From RGIG4576 sp045656705 (lineage in GTDB: Bacteria > Bacteroidota > Bacteroidia > Bacteroidales > Muribaculaceae), in NCBI GenBank assembly GCA_045656705.1, contig JAZORR010000026.1, positions 55,484 through 119,483 of the forward strand: a stretch of DNA of 64,000 nucleotides, read 5' to 3'. The notes beneath the pieces were generated by a model. It saw nothing but the letters and a program-made list of their open reading frames with translations. It did not search any database and was not told where the DNA came from. The position numbers were made by a program, and so were the translations under genes. How positions within the stretch are numbered: the first letter of the stretch is position 1; the number at the start of each line of letters is the position of its first letter. Positions 9,047 to 18,273 of this stretch are shown one piece after another.

Positions 9047-10408
9047 GTGACAGAATTATTAGATGTTTTAGGTAAAGGAATCGTAACTATCAGCGATTTC
9101 ATTTGTGGTTATCCTCTATTCATTTGGCTTATAGGTGGAGGTTTATTCCTATTTATATACTCAGGAGCAATTCCTTTGCGTCGTTTGAAATGGTCGATGA
9201 AAGCACTTCGCTCTAAAACGCCAAGCGGTGACGGCGAAATCAGTTCGTTCCAAGCATTGATGAGTAGTATTTGCTCAACAGTGGGTATGGGTAACATCGC
9301 TGGGGTAGCAATCGCTATCTCGATAGGTGGTCCTGGTGCTATATTCTGGATGTGGGTGAGTGCATTACTCGGTATGGCCACAAAATTCTTTGAAGGTACA
9401 CTTGCCATCATGTACAAAGGTAAAGACAAAGAAGGCAATGTACACGGAGGTCCTATGTATATGCTCACCGAAGGTCTTGGCAAGAAATACAAGCCAATGG
9501 CTATATTCTTTGCATTCTTCGGGATGATAGGTACACTCTGCTTTATGCAAGCCAATCAGCTCACAGAGTCGTTTATCACAGTGCTCGATGCTCCCGACAC
9601 ATTTAAATTCCGCCTTATTACAGGTATTATTATGGGGGTGACAGTATCATTGGTAGTGCTTGGAGGTATCACACGCATCTCAAAGATTGCTACAAAGGTG
9701 GTGCCTGTGATGGTGGGACTTTACTTCCTGCTTGTGTTTATAATCATCACTATGAACATAGAATTACTTCCTAAAGTATTCTACAATATCGTGAGTGAAG
9801 CGTTCAATATCGAGGCTGGTTTTGGTGCATTGGCATTCATTGCTCTTACTGGTGCTCGTCGTGCAATGTATGTGAACGAGGCCGGTGTGGGTACTGCGTC
9901 TCTTATGCATGGTGCATCACGCAACACTTCGCCTGTGCGTGAAGGTCTTGTGGCAATGATAGGTCCTGCTATCGACTCAGGTCTTGTGTGTACACTCACT
10001 GCAATTCCTATCCTTATGGCTATGCAAGTTTCGCCTATCGAAGTGGAAGGTGTGAAGGGACTTTATATCGCACTCAACGCATTTGAAACTATGCTTCCAG
10101 GATGGGGAGAATATGCATTGATGGTGATTGTATTCATTTTCGCAGTAACTACAATGTTCTCATATTCTTATTACGGAACACAATGTGCGGGTTATCTATT
10201 CGGATATAAGAATGGCAAATATTACGATTATTTCTACCTTGCAATGATTGTGGTGGCTTGCGTGATTTCGCTTGACTTGGTGGTGAGCATTATGGATATG
10301 GCATTTGCTCTTATGGCTATCCCTACTATGTATGCCCTATTCCGCCTCGCTCCAAGAGTGAAAAAGGAAATGAAAGTCTACTTCGACAAGAATAAACTTG
10401 AAGACTAA
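9047..10408 (+). CDS. Sodium:alanine/glycine symporter (AgcS family)
   Basis: A 453-residue inner-membrane transporter with about ten to eleven hydrophobic segments. AgcS signatures are clear: SFQALMSSICSTVGMGNIAGVAIAI and GGPGAIFWMWVSALLGMATKFFE near the N-terminus, and GARRAMYVNEAGVGTASLMHG with SPVREGLVAMIGP in the middle. The family takes up alanine or glycine with Na+. Translation appears to begin at GTG 9047; no in-frame ATG lies nearby upstream. It is monocistronic, with its own promoter and a hairpin terminator at 10448. Confidence 0.92.
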   Translation: MTELLDVLGKGIVTISDFICGYPLFIWLIGGGLFLFIYSGAIPLRRLKWSMKALRSKTPSGDGEISSFQALMSSICSTVGMGNIAGVAIAISIGGPGAIFWMWVSALLGMATKFFEGTLAIMYKGKDKEGNVHGGPMYMLTEGLGKKYKPMAIFFAFFGMIGTLCFMQANQLTESFITVLDAPDTFKFRLITGIIMGVTVSLVVLGGITRISKIATKVVPVMVGLYFLLVFIIITMNIELLPKVFYNIVSEAFNIEAGFGALAFIALTGARRAMYVNEAGVGTASLMHGASRNTSPVREGLVAMIGPAIDSGLVCTLTAIPILMAMQVSPIEVEGVKGLYIALNAFETMLPGWGEYALMVIVFIFAVTTMFSYSYYGTQCAGYLFGYKNGKYYDYFYLAMIVVACVISLDLVVSIMDMAFALMAIPTMYALFRLAPRVKKEMKVYFDKNKLED

Positions 10409-10447
10409 AAATCTCTTTTATTCCTCAATAGGAATAGAATAAAAGAT

Positions 10448-10487
10448 AACCACCGCCTTATCATTTGAGATAGAGCGGTGGTTTTAT
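10448..10487. terminator. Bidirectional terminator between symporter gene and frr
   Basis: AACCACCGC (10448-10456) pairs perfectly with GCGGTGGTT (10475-10483), followed by TTTT on the plus strand and preceded by AAAAGAT, giving a U-rich tail in the other direction. It separates two convergent genes. Confidence 0.85.
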
Positions 10488-10510
10488 TATATCCTAACAG
10501 AAAATGGAGA

Positions 10511-11071
10511 TTACACTGTAAGGATTTCTTTTTCTTTAGCAGCAAAGATGTCATCGATTTTCTTCATATACTTATCGTGCATCTTTTGAACCTTATCTTC
10601 GCCATCTTTTGATACGTCTTCAGGCATACCGTTCTTAACAGCTTTCTTCAAGCCTTCGATAGCATCGCGGCGTGCATTACGCACAGAAATCTTAGCGTTT
10701 TCTGCTTCGCCCTTAGATTGCTTCACAAGAGCCTTACGGCGTTCTTCTGTCAATGGAGGAATGCTAATGCGAATCACTTCACCATTATTTTCAGGCATAA
10801 TACCAAGTTCTGAATTGATAATAGCCTTTTCGATTTCCTTAAACATTGGTTTTTCCCATGGAGTGATGGCGATAGTGCGAGCATCTGGCACTGAGATGTT
10901 TGCCACATTGCTGATAGGCACATGACTACCATAATATTCAACACGGATTCCATCAAGAATCTTAGCATTAGCCTTACCTGCACGGATGTGGTCGAGAGCT
11001 TCGCTTAGGTATTCCACAGCAAGTTCCATCTTTTCCTCAGCAGGATTCAAAAAATCTTTAACTTCGCTCAT
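10511..11071 (-). CDS. frr: Ribosome recycling factor
   Basis: RRF releases ribosomes from mRNA after termination, together with EF-G. The 186-residue length is normal. Family motifs seen are LDHIRAGKANAKILDGIRVEYYG, ISVPDARTIAITPWEKP, IEKAIINSELGIMPENNGEVIRI and PPLTEERRKALVKQSK. It lies 26 bases downstream of pyrH, the usual pyrH-frr order, so both are probably cotranscribed. Confidence 0.97.
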   Translation of the reverse strand: MSEVKDFLNPAEEKMELAVEYLSEALDHIRAGKANAKILDGIRVEYYGSHVPISNVANISVPDARTIAITPWEKPMFKEIEKAIINSELGIMPENNGEVIRISIPPLTEERRKALVKQSKGEAENAKISVRNARRDAIEGLKKAVKNGMPEDVSKDGEDKVQKMHDKYMKKIDDIFAAKEKEILTV

Positions 11072-11097
11072 ATATAATCGTTTTTAATTAATTTCGG

Positions 11098-11808
11098 TTA
11101 ATAAACAAGAGTACCTATTGGTTCGCCATCGAGCACCTTCTTGAGGTTGCCCTTTGTATCCATATCAAATACGATAATAGGAAGATTATTTTCCTTGCAC
11201 ATAGCAGTAGCAGTGAGGTCCATCACCTTTAGTCCACGAGTGTACACTTCGTCGTAAGTGATTTTATCGAACTTAGTGGCAGTAGGATCCTTTTCAGGGT
11301 CGGCAGTGTAGATACCATCAACACGAGTACCCTTTAGCATCACATCGGCTTCAATTTCGATACCACGAAGCGACGAACCTGTATCTGTGGTGAAGAATGG
11401 GTTACCTGTACCGCCTGCCATAATAGCCACCTTACCAGCCTTCATAGCATCAATAGCCTTCCACTTGCTATAGTGTTCGCCAATTGGGAACATATTGATA
11501 GCAGTGAACACTTGTGCTGGTTGGCCTTCAGTTTCGAGAGCCGAGCTCAAAGCAAGTGAATTGATTACAGTGGCAAGCATACCCATTTGGTCGCCTTTCA
11601 CGCGGTCTACACCCTTAGCAGCACCCGACAAGCCACGGAAGATATTTCCCCCACCTATCACAATACCTATTTGCACACCACTTTGAGCTATTTCCTTGAT
11701 TTGCTCAGCATAATCCTTTACTCGTTGAGCATCAATGCCATAACCTTGCGCTCCCATAAGCGATTCACCGCTCAATTTCAGCAATATTCTTTTATATTTT
11801 GGTTCCAT
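11098..11808 (-). CDS. pyrH: UMP kinase
   Basis: Converts UMP to UDP for pyrimidine nucleotide synthesis. The 236-residue protein has the amino-acid-kinase fold: KLSGESLMGAQGYGID at the N-terminus, IVIGGGNIFRGLSGA (the phosphate-binding glycines), GTGNPFFTTDTGSSLR, and VDGIYTADPEKDPTA near the C-terminus. The order pyrH-frr is conserved in many bacteria. Confidence 0.97.
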   Translation of the reverse strand: MEPKYKRILLKLSGESLMGAQGYGIDAQRVKDYAEQIKEIAQSGVQIGIVIGGGNIFRGLSGAAKGVDRVKGDQMGMLATVINSLALSSALETEGQPAQVFTAINMFPIGEHYSKWKAIDAMKAGKVAIMAGGTGNPFFTTDTGSSLRGIEIEADVMLKGTRVDGIYTADPEKDPTATKFDKITYDEVYTRGLKVMDLTATAMCKENNLPIIVFDMDTKGNLKKVLDGEPIGTLVY

Positions 11809-12006
11809 TTCGTAAAATATTCAATTTGTTTTCACAAATTTAACCACAAAATATGTAATTACAAAATATGTAATAAATAAATTGCGATTACATTTATGTA
11901 ATAATGCTTTTATCAGTTATTTATTTTATGTCAAGATTTGTTTTTGGCACAAAAATTGTATAGGATATATACAGAGAAAAGTATGACACTAAAAACATCT
12001 TGTATT

Positions 12007-12633
12007 ATGACACTTGATATCGAAAAAAACAAAACAGAATTTATTGAACTCCTTAAATCTACCAATCGCGATGGAGTAGACACACTTATCGAAGAACTTG
12101 AAAGACTGCATTTTTTCAACGCTCCAGCTTCGGCCGGACATCATCTCAACATTGAGGGAGGACTCACACAACACTCACTTAATACTTGTAAGGCGGCTCT
12201 TGCCATTTGGGAAGCAATGAAAGCACTTGAGCCAAGTCTCGATAAAGAAATAAGTAGAGATAGTATCATCATCTCGGCTCTGCTTCACGATGTGTGCAAA
12301 AGTGACATATATGTGCGTAGCGTAAAAAAACGCAAAAATGCTATAGGACAATGGGAAGATTCGGAAGGCTACAAGACCTCTTATAATAGTTTTCCTATGG
12401 GACACGGCGAAAAATCTGTGATTATGGTGCTGTGTGGTGGCCTTGAACTCACCGACGAAGAAATGCTTGCCATAAGATGGCATATGGGAGCATGGGCGCT
12501 CAACCTAAACAACTTTGAAGAGGAACGAAATTACGAAGTGGCAAAGAAACTTTATCCACTTGTCACCATCATTCACACTGCCGACTCGCTCGCAGCTGGA
12601 ATTATGGAACGCAAAACGTATGAATTGGAATAA
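12007..12633 (+). CDS. HD-domain hydrolase
   Basis: A predicted metal-dependent phosphohydrolase of the HD superfamily, 208 residues from the chosen start. Likely metal ligands are GLTQHSL, ALLHDVCK (the HD pair), GHGEKSV and HTADSLAA. The ATG at 12007 (MTLDIEKNKTEF) is preferred because the 23 residues that could precede it are atypical and homologous proteins begin near this point. The substrate is unknown; a nucleotide is the usual guess. Its stop is only 10 bases from the end of the convergent glycosyltransferase gene, with no hairpin between them. Confidence 0.82.
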   Translation: MTLDIEKNKTEFIELLKSTNRDGVDTLIEELERLHFFNAPASAGHHLNIEGGLTQHSLNTCKAALAIWEAMKALEPSLDKEISRDSIIISALLHDVCKSDIYVRSVKKRKNAIGQWEDSEGYKTSYNSFPMGHGEKSVIMVLCGGLELTDEEMLAIRWHMGAWALNLNNFEEERNYEVAKKLYPLVTIIHTADSLAAGIMERKTYELE

Positions 12634-12643
12634 GGAAGAAAAC

Positions 12644-13741
12644 TTATTTCTTTACTACCTTACGATACACCTCAAGTGTTTGGGCTGCAATAGTATCCCA
12701 ATTATATGGAGTTAAATCATAGATACGGTTTATCTGAATCGTATCTATTTTTCTTTGTAGTGCATTAGTAAGGTCGGCAATATCACCACATCGAAAGAAA
12801 TCGGAAGGGCTTAAGCTTGGAATTTTATTAGCTGGAATATCACTTACAAGGGCATCGATATTATAACTCATAGCCTCGAGCAAAGAGATAGGAAGTCCTT
12901 CGTGTGATGAAGGCAATACGAAAAGTCCTGCATTAGTGAGGATTTCATTAAGTTTATCGCCTTTGATGAAACCAGTGAGAATAGTTCCACTTTCACGAGC
13001 CAATGATTTCAAGCGGAGAGAATAATCATCTTCATGGTCAGCATCTCCTGCTATCACAAGTTTATACCCTTTCTTATCGACCACATTGCCCCACGCTTCG
13101 ATAAGATGATGGAAACCTTTCTCTTCTACAAATCGTCCAAGAGCAAGGATATATTTCTTCGGTTCCAATCCGAAAGACGTGATATAGTCATTTTTCACTG
13201 ATTTGATGGGAATAGGCACACCATTAAACACCAAGTTGGTATCCCTACGACCATAATTATGGCTCAAAATATCGGCTATCACACGAGAAATCACAATCAC
13301 CTCATTACTGAAGTGAGCCTGACACCATTCACCAAATCTGAGCATAGTTTTAGCCAATCGTCCCCATTTTTTTCGGTCGTAATCTGGTCCGTGATTAGTA
13401 CTCACTACTTTCAAGCCCAAAAGTCGAGCAAAGGGGATACAAAGTCCAGGACCTATAGCATGCACATGCACCACATCTGGATTGAGTGCACGGGCCTTCA
13501 CTACACACCACAACGAGTGAACTATAGCCTCAAGAGATTTCTTATGTGGAGCAAAGATATCCACAAGTTTCACTCCCTTATATTCAGAAATCTTATTTTC
13601 GGGGGTTACATAACAAGAACGTCGCATAATAGTAACATCACACCCCATATCCACAAGGCGAGGATAAAGTTCTTCACAATGAGTCTCTACACCACCCTGA
13701 ATATTAGGAATTCCTCGTGTTCCTATTACTACGACCTTCAT
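12644..13741 (-). CDS. Family 4 glycosyltransferase (DUF1972-type N-terminus)
   Basis: A 365-residue GT-B enzyme. The N-terminal domain has the glycine-rich GTRGIPNIQGGVETHCEEL of the DUF1972/GT4 group seen in rhamnosyl- and related transferases. The C-terminal domain has LGRFVEEKGFHHLIEA and the EX7E-type motif SHEGLPISLLEAMSYN, which binds the nucleotide-sugar donor. It is the last gene of the exopolysaccharide cluster and probably adds one sugar to the lipid-linked repeat unit at the cytoplasmic face. Donor and acceptor cannot be read from the sequence. Confidence 0.88.
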   Translation of the reverse strand: MKVVVIGTRGIPNIQGGVETHCEELYPRLVDMGCDVTIMRRSCYVTPENKISEYKGVKLVDIFAPHKKSLEAIVHSLWCVVKARALNPDVVHVHAIGPGLCIPFARLLGLKVVSTNHGPDYDRKKWGRLAKTMLRFGEWCQAHFSNEVIVISRVIADILSHNYGRRDTNLVFNGVPIPIKSVKNDYITSFGLEPKKYILALGRFVEEKGFHHLIEAWGNVVDKKGYKLVIAGDADHEDDYSLRLKSLARESGTILTGFIKGDKLNEILTNAGLFVLPSSHEGLPISLLEAMSYNIDALVSDIPANKIPSLSPSDFFRCGDIADLTNALQRKIDTIQINRIYDLTPYNWDTIAAQTLEVYRKVVKK

Positions 13742-13771
13742 GATTTCAAATTAATAAAATTACACCTAAAT

Positions 13772-14806
13772 TCAATTATTTGATTTTAATATACAATCAC
13801 CCACCTTTCTTCCATATTGAAACAAATTATGCTCAGCCTCGTATACTTTGCGTGCATCTCGACACATTGTTTCATATAGAACTTTGTCGGTAAATAAACG
13901 CTCAACGGCATCTATCATTTTATCCTCATCTTTTTCTACAACAATACCCGTAATACCATCTCGCACATAGTCATCAGTGATACAACACGGTCCAGTAACC
14001 ACGAATGGTTTTGAAAAACAAGCACCTTGCACATAAACTATCTCACCAGACGCTACTTGAGGATTTTCAAACGAACAGACCTGACAAAAACAATGCTTCA
14101 TATACATAAGCATTTCATCACCTTCTATATTATTAAGCACTTGTATATTATCAGGTAAATTAGATGAATCTACTCTATAATCATCACATATTATCACAAG
14201 TTTTCGTTTTGACTTAGAGAAGCATTTTACAATCCAATCCCAATCTCGATTACTTCGGCCCACACCAAGAACGAAATCGCAATTTAAAGGATTCCTATCT
14301 GTTATTTTCTTCTTAGTCTCATCTTCCTTACAATATGGGACAAAATGAATATTTTTTTCAGGAATTCCAAATTCCTTCATCAAATATTCTCTATGAGTTT
14401 TAGAACCTCCAATATAGCAAGTTATATACCCCGATTTTAGCACTTTCGAAAGCCATTTATTATACAACTTGCCAAGAAAGCTTTTTTTGGGTTTATAAAT
14501 AAGATGTGTTACTGCTATCTCATTAATGGGCTTAATATGGAATAAAATATGATAATATGCTAACACTACACCATAAAAGGCCTGCCAACATAAAATTCGA
14601 TTGTATTTTTTCCTATTTAGAAATATTATAAATGGATAATAAAAATAAAGAAAATACCTCACAAGATTATACCATCGACTTCGCCTTTGGTTGCTTACTA
14701 AAGCCATTTGCTCATAAGGCTCACCTATAGCAAATTCAAGACCTTTTTGGAAGTCCCAATCTTCGATATAATTTTGATCAGTCACCAAAATATTTCTACA
14801 AGCCAT
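13772..14806 (-). CDS. Divergent glycosyltransferase in the exopolysaccharide cluster
   Basis: A 344-residue protein with a GT-B-like layout. The N-terminal half has an amphipathic stretch around residues 48-90 (YFLYFYYPFIIFL, ILCWQAFYGVVLAYYHILF) that may touch the membrane. The C-terminal half has FVLGVGRSNRDWDWIVKCF and the donor-site segment ASGEIVYVQGACFSKPFVVTG, where Glu takes the place of the first EX7E residue. Base composition is AT-rich, as is common for variable surface-polysaccharide genes. The assignment to a glycosyltransferase is good; the family and sugar are not determined. Confidence 0.72.
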   Translation of the reverse strand: MACRNILVTDQNYIEDWDFQKGLEFAIGEPYEQMALVSNQRRSRWYNLVRYFLYFYYPFIIFLNRKKYNRILCWQAFYGVVLAYYHILFHIKPINEIAVTHLIYKPKKSFLGKLYNKWLSKVLKSGYITCYIGGSKTHREYLMKEFGIPEKNIHFVPYCKEDETKKKITDRNPLNCDFVLGVGRSNRDWDWIVKCFSKSKRKLVIICDDYRVDSSNLPDNIQVLNNIEGDEMLMYMKHCFCQVCSFENPQVASGEIVYVQGACFSKPFVVTGPCCITDDYVRDGITGIVVEKDEDKMIDAVERLFTDKVLYETMCRDARKVYEAEHNLFQYGRKVGDCILKSNN

Positions 14807-14815
14807 AGCAATATG

Positions 14816-15877
14816 TTATAATTCCTTACGCAAATCGCCTTGACGTGGATCTTGTCCTACATCACACCATTTTTTGTCAAGGCATATCGGTTTACCCAAT
14901 ATACTGCGTAATTTATTTTTCAACGCCCATTTTGCAGGGTGAATGATATACTTCTTCATCACTGGAGATGCAGTACCCACCATCCAACAATTTTTCGGAC
15001 ATTTGCGTACATTTTCACGCACTCGCTCTGCTTGCTCACTATTCCATAATGTAGCAAAATCGGTACAGTCGTGAATATTACCCATAGATCCTTTCCAATA
15101 CTTATCTTCCATACCATTACAAGGATATACCTCACCCCAAGGATCGATAAAGAAGTTCACTGTACCAGCCTCACATGGCAACATTCTACGATTTCCCTCA
15201 ATATAGTTTATAAGTCCCATATTGAAATATGCACGGAACCATGACTTTGGATGAGTTTCCTTCAATTGCCACTCAATGAGCGTCTTAAAATTGTCGCAAA
15301 CCTCATCCTTGTTGGTAACTACATTATCATCCTTATGGAAATAGTAAGAATTATGGAACGATGCTGTAGCAAATTCCATACCAAGCGACTTCGACAATTG
15401 ATATAGCGAAAGCATATCATTGCTATTATTATTGCTCACCGTGCAACCGAAACCGATGTCCTTCAACCCCATCTCCTTGAGACGCAACAAGGTGCGTAGT
15501 CCTTTATCGAAACCACCATTGCGACCTCTCAATTCGTCATTCTTTTGCGACAGTCCTTCAATTGAGATGCGAATACCAATGTTAGGAAATTTCTTTGCAA
15601 GTGCTATCACTCTATCTTCATACCAGCCTGAGGTGGAAATCACAATGCGAGGACTCTTTGTATAGCACACTCGCACAATTTCTTCCAAATCTTCACGCAC
15701 AAAAGGCTCACCACCCGTCAAGTTTATAAACTTCAACTTTGGCAAGCAACGCAAATCTTCTGGTTTTATTTCTTCTTTTATATCAGTAGGATTCTTCCAA
15801 ATATTACACATCTTGCATTGCATAGGACAACGATATGTCAATATTATAGAAGCATCTGTAGGTAAATTTCTTGTCAT
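14816..15877 (-). CDS. Radical SAM protein with SPASM-like C-terminus
   Basis: A 353-residue radical S-adenosylmethionine enzyme. The [4Fe-4S] cluster motif CPMQCKMC (Cys 17, 21, 24) is followed by NLTGGEPFVRED, the SAM-binding GGE motif. The C-terminal part has a SPASM-like arrangement of cysteines (LPCEAG, VYPCNGM, HDCTD, KCPKNCW) that may hold an auxiliary cluster. It sits inside the polysaccharide cluster between two glycosyltransferase genes, 10 bases from one of them, so a modification of the sugar chain or its carrier is an inference from context only. Most SPASM proteins act on peptides. Confidence 0.85.
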   Translation of the reverse strand: MTRNLPTDASIILTYRCPMQCKMCNIWKNPTDIKEEIKPEDLRCLPKLKFINLTGGEPFVREDLEEIVRVCYTKSPRIVISTSGWYEDRVIALAKKFPNIGIRISIEGLSQKNDELRGRNGGFDKGLRTLLRLKEMGLKDIGFGCTVSNNNSNDMLSLYQLSKSLGMEFATASFHNSYYFHKDDNVVTNKDEVCDNFKTLIEWQLKETHPKSWFRAYFNMGLINYIEGNRRMLPCEAGTVNFFIDPWGEVYPCNGMEDKYWKGSMGNIHDCTDFATLWNSEQAERVRENVRKCPKNCWMVGTASPVMKKYIIHPAKWALKNKLRSILGKPICLDKKWCDVGQDPRQGDLRKEL

Positions 15878-15943
15878 AACAATTCTTATAGCCTTATATT
15901 TCTTAACGAAAGGCTATACCGCAATATTATATCTATTTTATTT

Positions 15944-17137
15944 TTATTTGTAGATTTCTTTAATTTGTACAAAATATTTCTCTGGAGAGAAACGTTCAAC
16001 CGATTTCGCTTTTATCTTTCTATTATCCCACTGAGTGACGAATGCTTGTTTTATCTTCTCGGCAAGTTCGGCTTTATCACCCGAAGTAAACACAAAGCCA
16101 TCGCCCACACCTATCAATTCTGGAATACCCCCAATATTTGCACCTATCACAGGAGTACCAGCACAAAGAGATTCTATTACACTCAATGGATTATTCTCAT
16201 ACCATTCAGAAGGGACAACCGACGCCACAGCACCAGCAAGCAACTGACTCACATGTTCCGCATTCTGATGGCCGAGAAATTCTATATTAGTATTATCAGC
16301 AAATTTAGTTTTAAATTCATCGGCAAGAGGTCCACCACCGGCTACTTTCAACTTATATGGCAATTTCGAAGCCACATCGAGCAACGTACCCACACCCTTT
16401 TCGTGAGATAGACGACCTACATATAAATAATACTCACCACGCTCTGATGTAGGCAAGTTTTTAAGCACATCAAGTTTCACAGGATCCACAAAGTTACATA
16501 CAACTTTCAACTTTGCTTTATCAAACCCACCCTGAGCCATCTTTTGTGCCATAAACGAACTTGGGCAGACAAACGCATCAACATATTGCTCAAGCATCGG
16601 TCTATTCCATTTCATAGCCTCAGCATAAGCCAATACACTTGCCACAAGACTACCCTTCATGCATCTATATTTAAGCACATTGCTCTTTTCGGTGTAGCAC
16701 AATTCGCAAGGCTTGCCATCTCTCAAGCAAGAATATGATGGACAAATAAGTTTATAATCGTGAAGCGTCCACACCACTTTGCAACCAAAATCTTTTGCAA
16801 TCTTGGCCAAAATTGGCGACAAATAACTATGTATATTTTGTAAATGCACTACATCGGGACGAAAATCCTTCAAAATCTTCTTGAATGATGCCTGAATGTC
16901 GCCTATTCCAAGTAATCGCTTTGCTGCTGCAATTTTATTACCAATTCCACCACCGAAACTCACTTCAGGTGCAAAATATCGGCTCCATTCGCTCTCAATA
17001 TTTTCAGGATACGTCATTGCATATATAGCCACATCCCATCCTTGAGACTTTAGTAATTTCTCAAGATTGAGAGTACACACGCAATCACCTCCACGCGCAT
17101 AATAAAACTTATTTACTATTAGAACTTTTGTGTTCAT
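15944..17137 (-). CDS. Family 4 glycosyltransferase
   Basis: A 397-residue GT4 enzyme. Motifs are KFYYARGGDCVCTLNLEKLL (acceptor-side loop), VVWTLHDYKLICPSYSCL with a cluster of cysteines (CLRDGKPCELCYTEKSNVLKYRCMKG) typical of a subgroup of capsule transferases, YVGRLSHEKGVGTLLDVA, and the donor motif WYENNPLSVIESLCAGTPVIG. The ATG at 17137 overlaps the stop of the gene before it (TGATG), so the two are likely coupled in translation. The sugar is unknown. Confidence 0.88.
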   Translation of the reverse strand: MNTKVLIVNKFYYARGGDCVCTLNLEKLLKSQGWDVAIYAMTYPENIESEWSRYFAPEVSFGGGIGNKIAAAKRLLGIGDIQASFKKILKDFRPDVVHLQNIHSYLSPILAKIAKDFGCKVVWTLHDYKLICPSYSCLRDGKPCELCYTEKSNVLKYRCMKGSLVASVLAYAEAMKWNRPMLEQYVDAFVCPSSFMAQKMAQGGFDKAKLKVVCNFVDPVKLDVLKNLPTSERGEYYLYVGRLSHEKGVGTLLDVASKLPYKLKVAGGGPLADEFKTKFADNTNIEFLGHQNAEHVSQLLAGAVASVVPSEWYENNPLSVIESLCAGTPVIGANIGGIPELIGVGDGFVFTSGDKAELAEKIKQAFVTQWDNRKIKAKSVERFSPEKYFVQIKEIYK

Positions 17138-18252
17138 CAATTAGTCATCTTGTTTTTGATAAAAATATCAACCATTTTCCGAGCACAACCCACATTTGTA
17201 AGCTGCTCTCTTACATTTATACAATTTGCACGAAATAGGTCATAATTCTTAACCATTTCCACCAAATCGTTCTCATTCCAGTCATCTTTTGCAATTCCTA
17301 AATGACTTTTGGTTACAAATTGAGCTGTACATGGGAGAGTATTCATCAATATAGGAGTTCCACATGATATGGCTTCTGGAATGCTCACCATATTCAAATC
17401 TTTTGATGTATTCACAAGCAAAGCCTTTGATTTTGCAAGTATTGAAGACATTTCCCCATGAGATAAATACCCATAAAAAAACACATTCGATTTTATATTC
17501 AAGGACTCTACCAATTTCTCCAAACTTTGTCGTTCAGGTCCATCACCTATAATATTCAGAACAAAGTCTTTATATCTATTATTCTTTTGAACAAACTTCG
17601 CAAAAATCCTTATAATTTTATCAACATTTTTCAATTTAGAAAGGCGTGACAAAATGGTAAATGTGGACTCTGATATATTTAAAGGTTTTAAAACACTTCC
17701 ATTTACACCATGTTCCACAATTTCGTCACTTACATTATCGCAATATTGTCTTATAAACTCCTTTGCTCTATCCGACCGAGAGACAACTAATGCCTTTTTC
17801 AATGGAGACAATGTAACCACCCAATTATACCAAATCTTTGACGGGATTTTAAAGAAAAACTTATTATGCAGAGATAGCTCCTGCCATATCACAAGCTTTT
17901 CTTTACATATATCAGCAATTAACAATGTAGACAATTGAAAAATTTCATTTGATATAACCATATCATACTTATCTACATTTTCCTTCACAAAAGTTCTTAA
18001 GTCTTTTGGGTATGGAATTAATCTTGGTAAAAATATTCTTGGGAATTTTGATTTAAAATATATAACTTTAAATGGTAAAGTTTCTTCTTCTAATGTTCGA
18101 TATTCTTCAGACGCACATAAAGTAACAGTATGACCATTTTCCACAAAGCCTCTTGCAAAATTATAAATCATACAATCTATGTTAGTTTTACGCCTTGTTA
18201 TCAGTCCATTTTCTGAAGTGAACAGCATTAAGTTAACAATTAAAATTCTCAT
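17137..18252 (-). CDS. Family 4 glycosyltransferase
   Basis: A 371-residue GT-B protein. The C-terminal Rossmann domain has TFTILSRLSKLKNVDKIIRIF, LNIIGDGPERQSLEKLV and a donor-binding motif NMVSIPEAISCGTPILMN with the Glu of EX7E. The N-terminal domain starts MRILIVNLMLF. AT-rich and little conserved outside these motifs, as expected of a repeat-unit transferase. It lies 22 bases after the chain-length protein gene and overlaps the next transferase gene by one base. Confidence 0.85.
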   Translation of the reverse strand: MRILIVNLMLFTSENGLITRRKTNIDCMIYNFARGFVENGHTVTLCASEEYRTLEEETLPFKVIYFKSKFPRIFLPRLIPYPKDLRTFVKENVDKYDMVISNEIFQLSTLLIADICKEKLVIWQELSLHNKFFFKIPSKIWYNWVVTLSPLKKALVVSRSDRAKEFIRQYCDNVSDEIVEHGVNGSVLKPLNISESTFTILSRLSKLKNVDKIIRIFAKFVQKNNRYKDFVLNIIGDGPERQSLEKLVESLNIKSNVFFYGYLSHGEMSSILAKSKALLVNTSKDLNMVSIPEAISCGTPILMNTLPCTAQFVTKSHLGIAKDDWNENDLVEMVKNYDLFRANCINVREQLTNVGCARKMVDIFIKNKMTN

Positions 18253-18273
18253 ATCTATTTCAATTATTATGGC

